Part shown: positions 1-9,977 of the stretch, piece by piece
How the letters are laid out: the number at the start of each line of letters is the position of its first letter
How positions within the stretch are numbered: position 1 is the first letter of the stretch
Source: Herbinix sp.
Lineage (GTDB): Bacteria > Bacillota > Clostridia > Lachnospirales > Lachnospiraceae
DNA: 32,312 bases
NCBI GenBank assembly: GCA_029239365.1
Contig: JAQZBA010000009.1
Span: 1 to 32,312, forward strand
Reading direction: 5' to 3'
Translations under genes and position numbers: made by a program
The notes under the pieces: generated by a model
Database searches by the model: none
What the model was told of the DNA's origin: nothing
What the model saw: the letters and a program-made list of their open reading frames with translations, nothing else

Positions 1-291
1 GCCAAATATCAAGGAATACACACTGAGCAGTAACGTATTGCTTAGCAATCGGACAAAATAAATGCTATTAAAAAACCGAATGAAGTGATCAAAACCCACC
101 CATTGGCTTTCCCATATCCCTCGCGCAGGTGCATAATTTTTAAATGCAATAATGGCGCCATACATCGGTTTATAACTAAAAAGTATATAAAATAATAGAA
201 CTGGTAATACAAGAAGATACAAAGAATAATTCTTACTGAAATCCCGCTTAATTCTATAGAGCAAGCCCCTTGGCTTCATAGATGTATACAT
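1..291 (-). CDS. LplB-type (CUT1) sugar ABC transporter permease, N-terminal 97 codons, truncated by window edge
   Basis: Manual reverse-complement translation MYTSMKPRGLLYRIKRDFSKNYSLYLLVLPVLLFYILFSYKPMYGAIIAFKNYAPARGIWESQWVGFDHFIRFF... is typical of LplB permeases; RBS-like GGAAAGG precedes the ATG at 291. Missing from the ORF track because it runs off the window. Confidence 0.85.
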   Translation of the reverse strand, partial: MYTSMKPRGLLYRIKRDFSKNYSLYLLVLPVLLFYILFSYKPMYGAIIAFKNYAPARGIWESQWVGFDHFIRFFNSIYFVRLLSNTLLLSVYSLIFG

Positions 292-400
292 CCTTTCCAA
301 CGATATTCAATCATGTCAGCTTCTATAGCCTAATACTGCCCCAAACCCGGTTTCCCCAAAGGTACCGGATATTGGGGCAGACTTTCATAAGCTGTTAATA

Positions 401-2062
401 TTAACGTGCATTATAACGAGCTAATGCAGCATTCTCAATTTCTAATGCTCGGGCAAGACCCATAGATTCGACATTCTTTACATAATCATCGAAATTATCA
501 AGACTTTCCTCACCAAAGATAAATTTTAAAGTCATTTCATCACGGTAGGTATTGATTTCATTCATGATACTGGAGAATTCCTGGCTCTCATCGGAGGTAG
601 GAGTAATCGGTGGAATCTTGTGAGCTCTTGCATTCGTTGCACCCCAGATACCATTGGTTGCTTTCTGGCTGTCAATCGTATAATACTGCTCAAGATAACG
701 TTTGTCCTGAACAAAAGGTCCATTGTAGTTACCACGGATATATGCGGATAAGGATTGAGCCAAAGGCCATCCCTCCGGATTGTTTAATATCTGTTCGGTA
801 TAGGTAGGATAATCACCTACGATAGAGTAAGATTCACCCTCTATACCAAAGTTAAAGAGCATGTGACCTGCTTCACCATATGCATAATCCAGCAATCTTG
901 CAGCTGCTTCAATATCCTCACAACTAGTGGTAATTGCTACGCCACCCTGATTGGAATAGCGATTTTCAATCTGACCGAACTCAGGCTTATCACCCTTATT
1001 CAAAGTCGGATAAGGAGCTGCCTCAAGCATATAGTTAGGATCCGTAGCGGTTGCTGCTTTGATCCAAACACCCATACGGCTTCCGGCCCAACCGACAGAA
1101 GCACCTGCACTGCCATTGGTCATCTTAGCGCTAACCTGATCCAAGGCAAGAGTCGCAAGATCCTGATCAATAAGTCCCTCCTTGTACCAATTTGCAAATG
1201 TGGTAAGGAATTGCTTATAGCCATCCTCTACCGCACCAAAGTGAATGGTTCCGTCAGAATTCAGATAAAAGTTCTTTGATGTACCAAATGCATAAGTAAA
1301 TGGACTCTCTTCCGTTAAAACACCCATAGTATATTCATAACTGAAAGGAGCGGTTGCACCTTTTTCCTCTTTAAACTTTGTAAGAACTGTATGCCATTCA
1401 TCAATTGTTGTGGGAACCTCAAGACCCAGATCCTGCAACCAGTCCTGGCGAACCATCAGACCGATTGTATTACAAAGGACCTCATCACCTCGGATGAAAG
1501 GAAATACATAATAATGTCCATCATCGGTTTTGATCATCTTGTCAATTTCCGGATTTGCTTTCAAATATGCCATTAAATTAGGACAGTATTGCTCAAAAAC
1601 ATCATTTAGCGAGATGATAACTCCGTCATTGATTGCCTTCTCCGGACCGCCAGGAAAGGTCATCCAAGGATACTCAATTACATCCGGAAGATTTCCGTCT
1701 GCAAGTAATAAGCTGAACTGTTCCTGATCCTGTCCTGTCGGCGGATGCTGGAATTCAATCTGAACACCGGTCCGCTCCATCCAGGCTTTTGCAAAGGGGG
1801 TATCACCAAGATTAGCATAATTTGCTGAGACATTTGCATTCAATCCAGTCCAATAGGTAAGTGTCTTGCCGGATGTCATTGGATATGTAAATTCTGTACT
1901 TGTATTTTCTGCTGCAGGTGCGGCAGCCTCTGTAGGATTACTTGTGTTTGAAGCATCCTTGCTGTCGGTGTCAGCCCCCGTACTGCTATTACTACAACCG
2001 GCAAGCAGGGACATAACCAGTGCTGCTGTTGTTACCATTGCAAACAATTTCTTCTTAAACAT
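401..2062 (-). CDS. Extracellular solute-binding lipoprotein of a CUT1 carbohydrate ABC transporter (LplA-like)
   Basis: 553 aa; signal peptide with lipobox LLAGCS; Ser/Thr/Ala-rich linker then an SBP fold (AKAWMERTGVQIEF...LPDVIEYPW...); located just upstream of an LplB permease. Confidence 0.9.
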   Translation of the reverse strand: MFKKKLFAMVTTAALVMSLLAGCSNSSTGADTDSKDASNTSNPTEAAAPAAENTSTEFTYPMTSGKTLTYWTGLNANVSANYANLGDTPFAKAWMERTGVQIEFQHPPTGQDQEQFSLLLADGNLPDVIEYPWMTFPGGPEKAINDGVIISLNDVFEQYCPNLMAYLKANPEIDKMIKTDDGHYYVFPFIRGDEVLCNTIGLMVRQDWLQDLGLEVPTTIDEWHTVLTKFKEEKGATAPFSYEYTMGVLTEESPFTYAFGTSKNFYLNSDGTIHFGAVEDGYKQFLTTFANWYKEGLIDQDLATLALDQVSAKMTNGSAGASVGWAGSRMGVWIKAATATDPNYMLEAAPYPTLNKGDKPEFGQIENRYSNQGGVAITTSCEDIEAAARLLDYAYGEAGHMLFNFGIEGESYSIVGDYPTYTEQILNNPEGWPLAQSLSAYIRGNYNGPFVQDKRYLEQYYTIDSQKATNGIWGATNARAHKIPPITPTSDESQEFSSIMNEINTYRDEMTLKFIFGEESLDNFDDYVKNVESMGLARALEIENAALARYNAR

Positions 2063-2300
2063 AAAATAATGTACCTCCTCATTAATATTTCATTTTTGTC
2101 TCTGCAAGTTAATGTGTTGCAAGTACACTACTTGAAGAGAAATCTCATATTGCTGTGTGATCACGCAACAACATTATATTCTCACAGTGCTTGCGAATGA
2201 AATATCAAAATCTTTAACTTCATACTCAAAACTTTAAAATTGGTATGTTCAATTTTACCACTCCATACTCAATTCCTAATATTCCCATTTGTGAAACTGT

Positions 2301-4571
2301 TTATATCGTTTTTCTCAACTGTCCGGGAGTGACTCCAGTCTGTTTTTTGAATACGCGAATAAAGGCACCACTATTGCGGAATCCCACTTTCTGAGAAGTA
2401 TCCACGACACTAATCCCTTGTTCAAGCAGTTTTTGTGCTTCCTTAACTCGAACAGAGTTGATATATTCCAAAAGACTGTCTCCGGTCTGCTTCTTAAATA
2501 AGGTAGAGATATAAGCTGGTGTGATATCGAAATGTAAACCGGTCAAAGAAATATTCAGATCCGGATCTTGATAATTTTTATCAATAAATTCCTTAACCCG
2601 GTTACTTAGCTGATTATTACTTTCATTTTCACTAAGCTTATCTAAGATATTCGTACATATCTCGTTAACGATCTCACCAAAACGATCCTTTATCTCTGAT
2701 AGAGGAAGCTTTGCTGACAGCTTTCGTGTTATATCAATGGTCGTCAGAATATCACCGCACCCGATGAGGTCAGTTCCCTTCATTAAAGTACCTAACATAT
2801 CAAAGATCAGACATTTTCTCATATCAATCGCGATATTATTCTCATTGTAATTAGTATCAAGAACCTTAAAGATATACCCTGCAGCGGCTGAGCTGTCACC
2901 TACTTTTATGGCATTAATCACCTTTTGTTCTATTTCAATCGGATAATAATACTTAGACTGAAGATTTTTAATATCATCATACAGAATAATATCCGTATTA
3001 AGCAGCTGAATATATTCTGCAGCTTCTCTGGCTGCCAGATAGGAGCCATGAATTCCTTCCAATTGAAGTTCGATCGTTCCTATGGCACTTACCACCTGAA
3101 AGTCGAAGCTTTCGATTTTCTGTTCCAGATTATATATGGTTTCCTTCAAAAGCTCTACCATTTCTAAGGTATTGCTAGGTAAGTTAATGATGGCTGCTAC
3201 CATATCGCCGATATCTGCAATCTCAACATTAAAATGATCAACGGCTATCTCCGAAAAAATATTTGCAACGACAAATTTGTATAAGCTTAGGCTTTCTTCA
3301 AAGGAAATATCCTCTTTCTTTTGTTCCTCCAAGGGAATTATGGGAAACAGAACGACCACATTGTAATTGGCATTCAGCTTCAGGTTAAACTTATTATATT
3401 CCACCGGTCCGTTTTCTTTATCAAATGGATATTCTAATAACCGAAAGATATAATAATCCTTTAAAACTTTCGAATTATTCCAAAGGATACGATTCGTATC
3501 AGAACGCTCCTTAAATATATGCTGCGCTTCCTCCATAAGCCACCGATATTCATTTTGTTCCGTATTGGTAGCCCAATTGCCCTGTTTACGAAAGAGATCA
3601 ATGATACCCTGCAGCGGATTATAATTCGATTTGGCCAGAAAATACGAAAAGTATGAGCCCATAAAAATACACAAAAACAACCCAACCAGACTAAAATAGC
3701 GAATACTTTTTGCATTCTTTTCAAGCAGAGCATCCGGTGTCATACAGATATATTTCCAATTAATATAGTCCGACTGCGTACTGGAAACCATATAACGTTT
3801 ATTGTTGACTTTTTTGTAGAAATAATCTCCCTCACTGATTTTCTCATACTCCAACTCACTATCCTGAAGATTATCCTCTGTGTTATCAACAATTTCATTA
3901 TTACTGTTCAGGATAAATATCTTTAGACTGTCATCCCACTTCATATTATTTATTGTTTTTTGAAGGCTTCGCATATTGATAGTAATAACAATAGTGCCGG
4001 AATCAATTCCAAAATTAGATTGCAATGTGGTCATTGTAAACAACAGAACATTTTCTCCGTTGAGCTTATGAACCGGAATCACTCCTCTATTATAATTTTC
4101 CTTCATCAACTCCTGGAATTCCGTAAAATCGTATTCACTGTTCTCATAATATAAATGATAGAACAGTTCACCCGACATATTGCCATTTACACTGGACACC
4201 GTTCCCGTATTATTAAAATATATAAATATGTCCTCAATGAAATCATCGACGATATTTAAATTCTTTAAAGAATTCACCAGATGATAGAGCGTAAGTTGCT
4301 CCTTTGCCGTGAATTTACCCTTGATTATGGTTGCCGATTGCACATCGAGATCCAATGCTATCCGCTTAAATAACTTATTGATCTCATTAATATGATTATC
4401 CACCCCAACTTTTACTGAACTCATTAAGGCATCGTTCATTTTATTTGCTTGACCTTTTGTGATCTGTAATGAATAGGCATAAATCCCGATACTTAAGAAT
4501 ATTGGAATGACAAGAATAAAAAGATAAGATAGGAACCATTTTATTAGTAAAGTTTTACGTTTTGTTTTCAT
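2301..4571 (-). CDS. Membrane-anchored AraC-family transcriptional regulator with extracellular sensor region (YtdP/YesS-like architecture)
   Basis: 756 aa; N-terminal TM (FLSYLFILVIPIFLSIGIYAY), second TM (YFSLVGLFLCIFMGSYFSYFLA), C-terminal double HTH (ISLTGLHFDITPAYISTLFKKQTGDSLLEYINSVRVKEAQKLLEQG...VGFRNSGAFIRVFKKQTGVTPGQLR). Confidence 0.9.
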   Translation of the reverse strand: MKTKRKTLLIKWFLSYLFILVIPIFLSIGIYAYSLQITKGQANKMNDALMSSVKVGVDNHINEINKLFKRIALDLDVQSATIIKGKFTAKEQLTLYHLVNSLKNLNIVDDFIEDIFIYFNNTGTVSSVNGNMSGELFYHLYYENSEYDFTEFQELMKENYNRGVIPVHKLNGENVLLFTMTTLQSNFGIDSGTIVITINMRSLQKTINNMKWDDSLKIFILNSNNEIVDNTEDNLQDSELEYEKISEGDYFYKKVNNKRYMVSSTQSDYINWKYICMTPDALLEKNAKSIRYFSLVGLFLCIFMGSYFSYFLAKSNYNPLQGIIDLFRKQGNWATNTEQNEYRWLMEEAQHIFKERSDTNRILWNNSKVLKDYYIFRLLEYPFDKENGPVEYNKFNLKLNANYNVVVLFPIIPLEEQKKEDISFEESLSLYKFVVANIFSEIAVDHFNVEIADIGDMVAAIINLPSNTLEMVELLKETIYNLEQKIESFDFQVVSAIGTIELQLEGIHGSYLAAREAAEYIQLLNTDIILYDDIKNLQSKYYYPIEIEQKVINAIKVGDSSAAAGYIFKVLDTNYNENNIAIDMRKCLIFDMLGTLMKGTDLIGCGDILTTIDITRKLSAKLPLSEIKDRFGEIVNEICTNILDKLSENESNNQLSNRVKEFIDKNYQDPDLNISLTGLHFDITPAYISTLFKKQTGDSLLEYINSVRVKEAQKLLEQGISVVDTSQKVGFRNSGAFIRVFKKQTGVTPGQLRKTI

Positions 4572-4801
4572 AACGCTCCCCCTTGCAACTCTCTAAAGAA
4601 ATCATAGATAAATCAAACTATGCCTTCCCTACTTTATTGTACTTAAGAGTATCCAACTTGTATATTATCATTTTTACGAATTAGTAGCATAATTGTATTC
4701 AATATCTCGAATTATATTGAAATAAGCTCATGCCATAGTTTCAAATTATTCTTAAGAAATTCAATACGAGGAACTATGTACCATTATGAAATCAAGTAAA
4801 G

Positions 4802-4832
4802 GCACCCTATCATTTTTAAAATGATAGAGTGC
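4802..4832 (-). terminator. Rho-independent-type terminator hairpin downstream of the GH31 gene
   Basis: GCACcCTATCATTTT-t-AAAATGATAGaGTGC, near-perfect stem, located between the GH31 stop (4890) and the upstream end of the AraC regulator gene. Confidence 0.75.
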
Positions 4833-4889
4833 TCTATTTTTGTGGTCTTTTGATTAAGGACAGCCTGATACTACAAAAGTATAGTATTT

Positions 4890-6401
4890 TTACATCATTC
4901 TTTCAAATACTAAAGGACAGCCGGGAACAGAATCAATATACATTATTTCTCCCTTACTCATTAGCTCTTCTTCTCCAAATTTCCAATTGCCTTTTGGCAG
5001 ATATACTTCTCTTCCGGTGCAGTTTTTTTGATAAACCGGTGCAACCAGCAGTCTTTCACCTAACATAAATTGATCGATAATCCGTTCCACCGGATCCTCA
5101 GGAAATTCATAGCTCATATATCTTATCACAGGTTCGCCGGTCGCTGCCGCCAATTCAACATAGCGAAGAATTGTGTCAATATATTTATTTCTAAACTCCA
5201 AACTTCTCATAATAGCTTTAAAATTCTCTTCACTAAGAATTCGAAAAGGTGCTGCAGAAAATTGAATTGCCGGCATCAGACATGCTATTTCACAATGTCT
5301 TACAAATAATTCCTGGTCATGGCTTGCTTCGGCTGCCTGTAGAAAATTCATATATTCTCCGCCACCAATCATGTCCGGGCAACTATATGGATGCCCGGTC
5401 AGCCCTTGCAGTAGCGAATCCGGAATCAGCGAATTAATCCCATTGTTTCCCCATGAGTGATCCTTATCACAAAGTCTTTGAAGAAGACCATAGCCACCTG
5501 CATTAAAAGATGCTCGATATTCGTTGAATTCAAATTGCTCACCAAACTTTGACCACAAATTACAATGCTCATCCGGGGTCACCTTCAAGGCGGTCAGATT
5601 ATCTGTTTTATAGTAAATGCTGTCTCCTCCATCAAACTTAAAGCCATCCACTCCCATTGACTGCAACTCTTTTAATTGCTGAATTAACCATTCCTGAGCT
5701 TTCTGGTTGGACATATCAAGGACAGCAGAATATCCATTCCACCATTTTACTATGTAGGGGTTTCCATCCTCTTGCTTAATTAAAATATCTCTGTTCAAAG
5801 CATCACGATAAGCAACTGTATCTGCTGTAACAAATGGGCATACCCAAAGCATGACTTCAAACCCCATTTCATGCAGACGTTCAATCATTTTCTTTGCTTC
5901 GGGAAATTTACCGTTATGAAATCTCCATTCACCATAATTTTCAGACCAACCGTCATCAATCACCAATACACCGGCCGGCATTCCATTCTTTATGATATTC
6001 TGTGCATATTTTAGGATATCCTTTTGATTTTGATCAAAAGTTAACTCTATCCAGGTACAATAGATAATCTTCTGAAACAAATTTCTTGATGGCATTTTCT
6101 GATGAAAAGGAAAATGCGCCTGCATTGCAGATAAATAAGCACCTTTCAGGTTTTCAAAGCCTGATTTGAGTAGAACATCATCAGGAAATTCAATTTCACC
6201 ATTTTGGAAGATAATTTTGAATCCAGCCTTTCTCCAAAGATATCTCCCCTTACTGGATACTAACAAAGGCATCGCCTGATTCGGTGTGGTATTACTACTA
6301 AAATCAAGTATGCACTCACTTTTTTCATGAAAAGGCATATTCAGTCCATACTTAACACAAGCTCCATACCAGTATTCATTCTCTAAAATTTTCTTTTTCA
6401 T
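4890..6401 (-). CDS. Glycoside hydrolase family 31 (alpha-glycosidase-type), cytoplasmic
   Basis: 503 aa; GH31-like stretch WWNGYSAVLDMSNQKAQEWLIQQLKELQSMGVDGFKFDGGDS (candidate nucleophile Asp in KFDGGD), then HSWGNNGINSLIPDSLLQGLTGHPYSCPDMIGGGEY; no signal peptide. Confidence 0.85.
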   Translation of the reverse strand: MKKKILENEYWYGACVKYGLNMPFHEKSECILDFSSNTTPNQAMPLLVSSKGRYLWRKAGFKIIFQNGEIEFPDDVLLKSGFENLKGAYLSAMQAHFPFHQKMPSRNLFQKIIYCTWIELTFDQNQKDILKYAQNIIKNGMPAGVLVIDDGWSENYGEWRFHNGKFPEAKKMIERLHEMGFEVMLWVCPFVTADTVAYRDALNRDILIKQEDGNPYIVKWWNGYSAVLDMSNQKAQEWLIQQLKELQSMGVDGFKFDGGDSIYYKTDNLTALKVTPDEHCNLWSKFGEQFEFNEYRASFNAGGYGLLQRLCDKDHSWGNNGINSLIPDSLLQGLTGHPYSCPDMIGGGEYMNFLQAAEASHDQELFVRHCEIACLMPAIQFSAAPFRILSEENFKAIMRSLEFRNKYIDTILRYVELAAATGEPVIRYMSYEFPEDPVERIIDQFMLGERLLVAPVYQKNCTGREVYLPKGNWKFGEEELMSKGEIMYIDSVPGCPLVFERMM

Positions 6402-6457
6402 TCTTTGCTCCTTGTTTCTTATTGATTTCTCTGTACTTTCGATGTCAAAATAACAAA

Positions 6458-6510
6458 GGCCACCATAATATAAAACAGATACCTTACTCTAGTTTTACAT
6501 TTAGGTGGCC
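6458..6510 (-). terminator. Intra-operon hairpin / partial terminator between SBP and GH31 genes
   Basis: Inverted repeat GGCCACCATAATATAAAAC ... GTTTTACATTTAGGTGGCC (16/19 paired by eye), followed on the minus strand by TTTGTTATTTT. Confidence 0.6.
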
Positions 6511-6537
6511 CGGTTATATTACATATTAATGTTATTT

Positions 6538-8064
6538 TTACTTATTCTTATTCGCTATAAATTCATCAAACTGTCTTTGTACCTCTGCTATATATTCATC
6601 CATTCCTGCGTCCTTTAACTTCTTAATAGCAGTATCGTAGTTCTCATCAAAATCTACAAAACCATTTCTTATCGGTGCTAAATCCTTGGAACATACTTCA
6701 AATACTGCTGTTTCAATCTCTTTTACACTTTCGTTATTAAATACAAAACCGATGGCATTGGATAATTTTGCATCATCATCCCAGTGCTGATACTGCTCGA
6801 TATATTCCTCCGTAACGTTCGGTGTAAATACAGTATAATTTTTATTACGGAACATCCATTCATAGAAGAAATCATTGGTTACTAATCTGTTAATTCTTCC
6901 ATCTACCATTTCATAATCTGTTCCTTCTACACCATAAATTGCAAATAAATAGTTCTCCTGTGAAGAGTACAGCCAATTAATAAATTTCATCGCGCCTTCC
7001 GGATTAGGAGCAGTAAAAGGAACGCATAGAACTTCTCCACCGGTAGCTGTAATGTATCTAGGCTTATCATCTGCTAATATATAATTCATTAATTTAGAAT
7101 CAGGTGCATTTGCTTTTACTGAATCGGCAATCTCTGTATCTTTTCCAAAGGAACCTTCCGTCCATATGTATAAGCCGGTCTGCATACGATTTGTTCTTTC
7201 GTTATAATTAGTTGATAATTCATCCGCATATAGTCCTGAAACATACATATCTCTATTATATTTTGCTACGCTCTTAAAAGCATCTGTTTCATAATAGCTA
7301 TATACTTTACTTGTATCTTCACCGTAAACAGCCATTTCTTCTTTTGCCACAAAGGTATATTGTTCCGGTTGGAAATATCTGGTGAGTGGTTTGAAAATGA
7401 TGTCTCCAGGTCCCTTTAATTCAGGGAACTGTTCATTCACCTTAACTGCATAATCCTTTAAATCCTCCGGTGTGTTTAAGTCCGTTAATCCAACTGCATC
7501 CATTAAATCCTGGCGTACCGTAACGAATTGATACATACCTGAGGAGGAAGCATAGGAAGAAGGAATTCCATAAATCTCTCCGTTTACTTTTGCTCCTTCA
7601 ATGTGGCTTATGGGAATAACCTTAAGCATATCCTGTCCATACTGGCTAATTAATTCATCCAGCGGCATTGCCTGCTTTTCATTTACCATTTGGGAAAGAT
7701 TTGGTAAACCATCCCAATATAAATCAATTGGTTCATTTGCTGCTAGCATAATGTCTTTTTGCTCCCAATAGGAATCCCAAGGTACAAAAATCATTTCGAC
7801 TTTCAAATTAAGATCCGCAGCCATCTTTTCTGCAAATTCATTTTGAATGAATGAGGTCATACGATCTGACTCATCTCCCGGATATAGAATTGTTAAGGTC
7901 TCTACCTTCCCAGTAGAATTCTCTTCTTTGTCATTATCTGTATCACTTGTTTGATTCGTCTTATCTTCCGTTTTATCGGCTTCCTTCTCTTGACTGCATC
8001 CACCCAGTAAGCCCAAAATCATGGAGATAACTAATACAATAACGAATAGTTTTTGTTTTTTCAT
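6538..8064 (-). CDS. Extracellular solute-binding lipoprotein of a CUT1 ABC transporter
   Basis: 508 aa; lipobox LLGGCS; SBP-like body (DLYWDGLPNLSQMVNEKQAMPLDELISQYGQDM...); immediately downstream of two permease genes. Confidence 0.9.
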   Translation of the reverse strand: MKKQKLFVIVLVISMILGLLGGCSQEKEADKTEDKTNQTSDTDNDKEENSTGKVETLTILYPGDESDRMTSFIQNEFAEKMAADLNLKVEMIFVPWDSYWEQKDIMLAANEPIDLYWDGLPNLSQMVNEKQAMPLDELISQYGQDMLKVIPISHIEGAKVNGEIYGIPSSYASSSGMYQFVTVRQDLMDAVGLTDLNTPEDLKDYAVKVNEQFPELKGPGDIIFKPLTRYFQPEQYTFVAKEEMAVYGEDTSKVYSYYETDAFKSVAKYNRDMYVSGLYADELSTNYNERTNRMQTGLYIWTEGSFGKDTEIADSVKANAPDSKLMNYILADDKPRYITATGGEVLCVPFTAPNPEGAMKFINWLYSSQENYLFAIYGVEGTDYEMVDGRINRLVTNDFFYEWMFRNKNYTVFTPNVTEEYIEQYQHWDDDAKLSNAIGFVFNNESVKEIETAVFEVCSKDLAPIRNGFVDFDENYDTAIKKLKDAGMDEYIAEVQRQFDEFIANKNK

Positions 8065-8131
8065 AAACCCTCCTGTTAAAATTAATATTTATGTTAAGCG
8101 TACTGCTTCACATCATAAAAAGATGTATCTC

Positions 8132-9025
8132 TTATTCTTTTACCGCCCCTGTCATAATACCGTTAATAAAGAATTTTTGAACAAATGGGTACAAGAAGAT
8201 AATTGGACCAATGGTTATTACCGTTACCGCCATCTTCACTGTTTCTGCCGGTAATGTTATATTTGCTGCTGCTCCTGAGGGAACTACACCTGAACTGATT
8301 GCGTTTACATTCGATAAGATATTGTATAAATAAAATTGAAGCGTAAATAATTTCTTATCATTGATGAACATCAGAGCATTCCACCAATCGTTCCAGTATT
8401 GCAGAGCATACATTAATCCAACGGTTAAAATTCCCGTCTTACATAAAGGCAAAGCAATTTTATAATACATTTCAAAATAATTCGCTCCGTCTATTTTAGC
8501 TGCCTCATATAAAGATTGCGGTATGTGAGAAAAATAAGTACGTAGCAGGAACATATTCCATACGCTGAAAATAGATGGAATAATCAAGGCAAAAACACTA
8601 TTTCTCAGATTATAATATCTAACGCACATGATATACCAGGGTATTAAACCGGCAGAAAAGATGATGGTAAAATTACAGATAAAAGCTATCATATTTCTGT
8701 ATCTTAATGCCTTAATCGATATTGCATACGAAATCATTGTTGTAATTAGCAGTGCTCCCAACGTTCCAACAACTGTCACAAAAATCGTAAGTCCATAGGA
8801 TTTAAGAATTTTCATACCACTGTGTGCAAAAATATAAATATAGGTATTAAAGGAAAAGCCCTGCGGGAATATGGAATACCCCTGTAATGCTACCTCCCTC
8901 TCCGACGATAGTGAAACACTTAAGGTAAGGATTAACGGATAAAGGCAGATGATTGCAAATAAGCCCATGAATGAGTATGCTATTGTTTTCAGCACTCTAT
9001 CACTGTATGACCTTTTTATCTTCAT
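8132..9025 (-). CDS. CUT1 ABC transporter permease (LplC/YtcP-like)
   Basis: 297 aa; multiple TM helices; EAA-loop signature YEAAKIDGANYFEMYYKIALPLCKTGI; C-terminal FINGIMTGAVKE typical of LplC-type permeases. Confidence 0.93.
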   Translation of the reverse strand: MKIKRSYSDRVLKTIAYSFMGLFAIICLYPLILTLSVSLSSEREVALQGYSIFPQGFSFNTYIYIFAHSGMKILKSYGLTIFVTVVGTLGALLITTMISYAISIKALRYRNMIAFICNFTIIFSAGLIPWYIMCVRYYNLRNSVFALIIPSIFSVWNMFLLRTYFSHIPQSLYEAAKIDGANYFEMYYKIALPLCKTGILTVGLMYALQYWNDWWNALMFINDKKLFTLQFYLYNILSNVNAISSGVVPSGAAANITLPAETVKMAVTVITIGPIIFLYPFVQKFFINGIMTGAVKE

Positions 9026-9026
9026 A

Positions 9027-9971
9027 CTAGAATAACCCCTCCCCGTCGTTTATTTTCTTTACAAACTTATTTGCTAATGTTACCAGTATTAATCCCATGA
9101 TTGATTGATATAAACCAATCGCTGTAGAGTATGAGAACCCTAGAGTCTTCATGGAGGAATATACATAAGTATCAATAACTGAAACTGCGTCGGACAAGCT
9201 TGGGTTATTGCCCACGATGCCGTAAATCATACCGAAGTCACCATAAAAGATACGTCCCACACTCAATAATACCAGGACAACCGCGGTTGACTTTAGCATC
9301 GGCAAGGTTAAATAACAAATCCTTTGTAGTTTGTTGGCACCATCAATTTCCGCTGCTTCGAATAAGGATACATCAAAACTGGACATAGCAGCCATATAGA
9401 TAATGGAATTGTATCCACTCCATTTCCACACATTTGCAAAGATGATAATTCCCTTCCAGTATTGTGGTGATGCATACCAGCTGATTGGCTCATACCCCAA
9501 TGTTTCACGAACTCTGTTTACTAATCCGACATCCGTGGCAAAAAAGCCGTAAATAATCGCTCCGACAACAACCCACGAGAGAAAGTATGGAAAGAACATT
9601 GCACTTTGTGTTATTTTCTTAAATAATTTCCCTTTCATTTCATTGAAGAAGATTGCTATACTGATTGGTACGATTAGACCAAACAGGATACAAAATAGAT
9701 TAATAATTAGCGTATTAAAGGTAACCCTCCAAGCCGTGCTGTTTCCGTTAAAGAAATAAGTAAAGTTATCAAACCCTACGAACTTACTACCAAAAATACC
9801 ATCAACCACATTAAAATCAGTGAACGCCATCCATATACCGGTAAATGGTATATAGCAAAAGAGAATTAATACAATTAACGCCGGTAAACACATTAAATAT
9901 AAAATTCGGTGTTGTTTCAACTCTTTCATAAAACCACTCTTTTTTCGAATACTGTCTCTTATCACTCGCAT
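9027..9971 (-). CDS. CUT1 ABC transporter permease (LplB-like)
   Basis: 314 aa; EAA loop FEAAEIDGANKLQRICYLTLPML; FFPYFLSWVVVGAIIYGFF motif; tightly coupled to the downstream permease (1-nt gap). Confidence 0.93.
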   Translation of the reverse strand: MRVIRDSIRKKSGFMKELKQHRILYLMCLPALIVLILFCYIPFTGIWMAFTDFNVVDGIFGSKFVGFDNFTYFFNGNSTAWRVTFNTLIINLFCILFGLIVPISIAIFFNEMKGKLFKKITQSAMFFPYFLSWVVVGAIIYGFFATDVGLVNRVRETLGYEPISWYASPQYWKGIIIFANVWKWSGYNSIIYMAAMSSFDVSLFEAAEIDGANKLQRICYLTLPMLKSTAVVLVLLSVGRIFYGDFGMIYGIVGNNPSLSDAVSVIDTYVYSSMKTLGFSYSTAIGLYQSIMGLILVTLANKFVKKINDGEGLF

Positions 9972-9977
9972 TTATCA

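Noticed and set aside
610-2069. Plus-strand ORFs (610-807, 863-1279, 1391-1576, 1530-1727, 1866-2069) opposite the SBP gene
   Set aside because: They are antisense to a strongly supported lipoprotein CDS, have no recognisable domains, and look like shadow ORFs.
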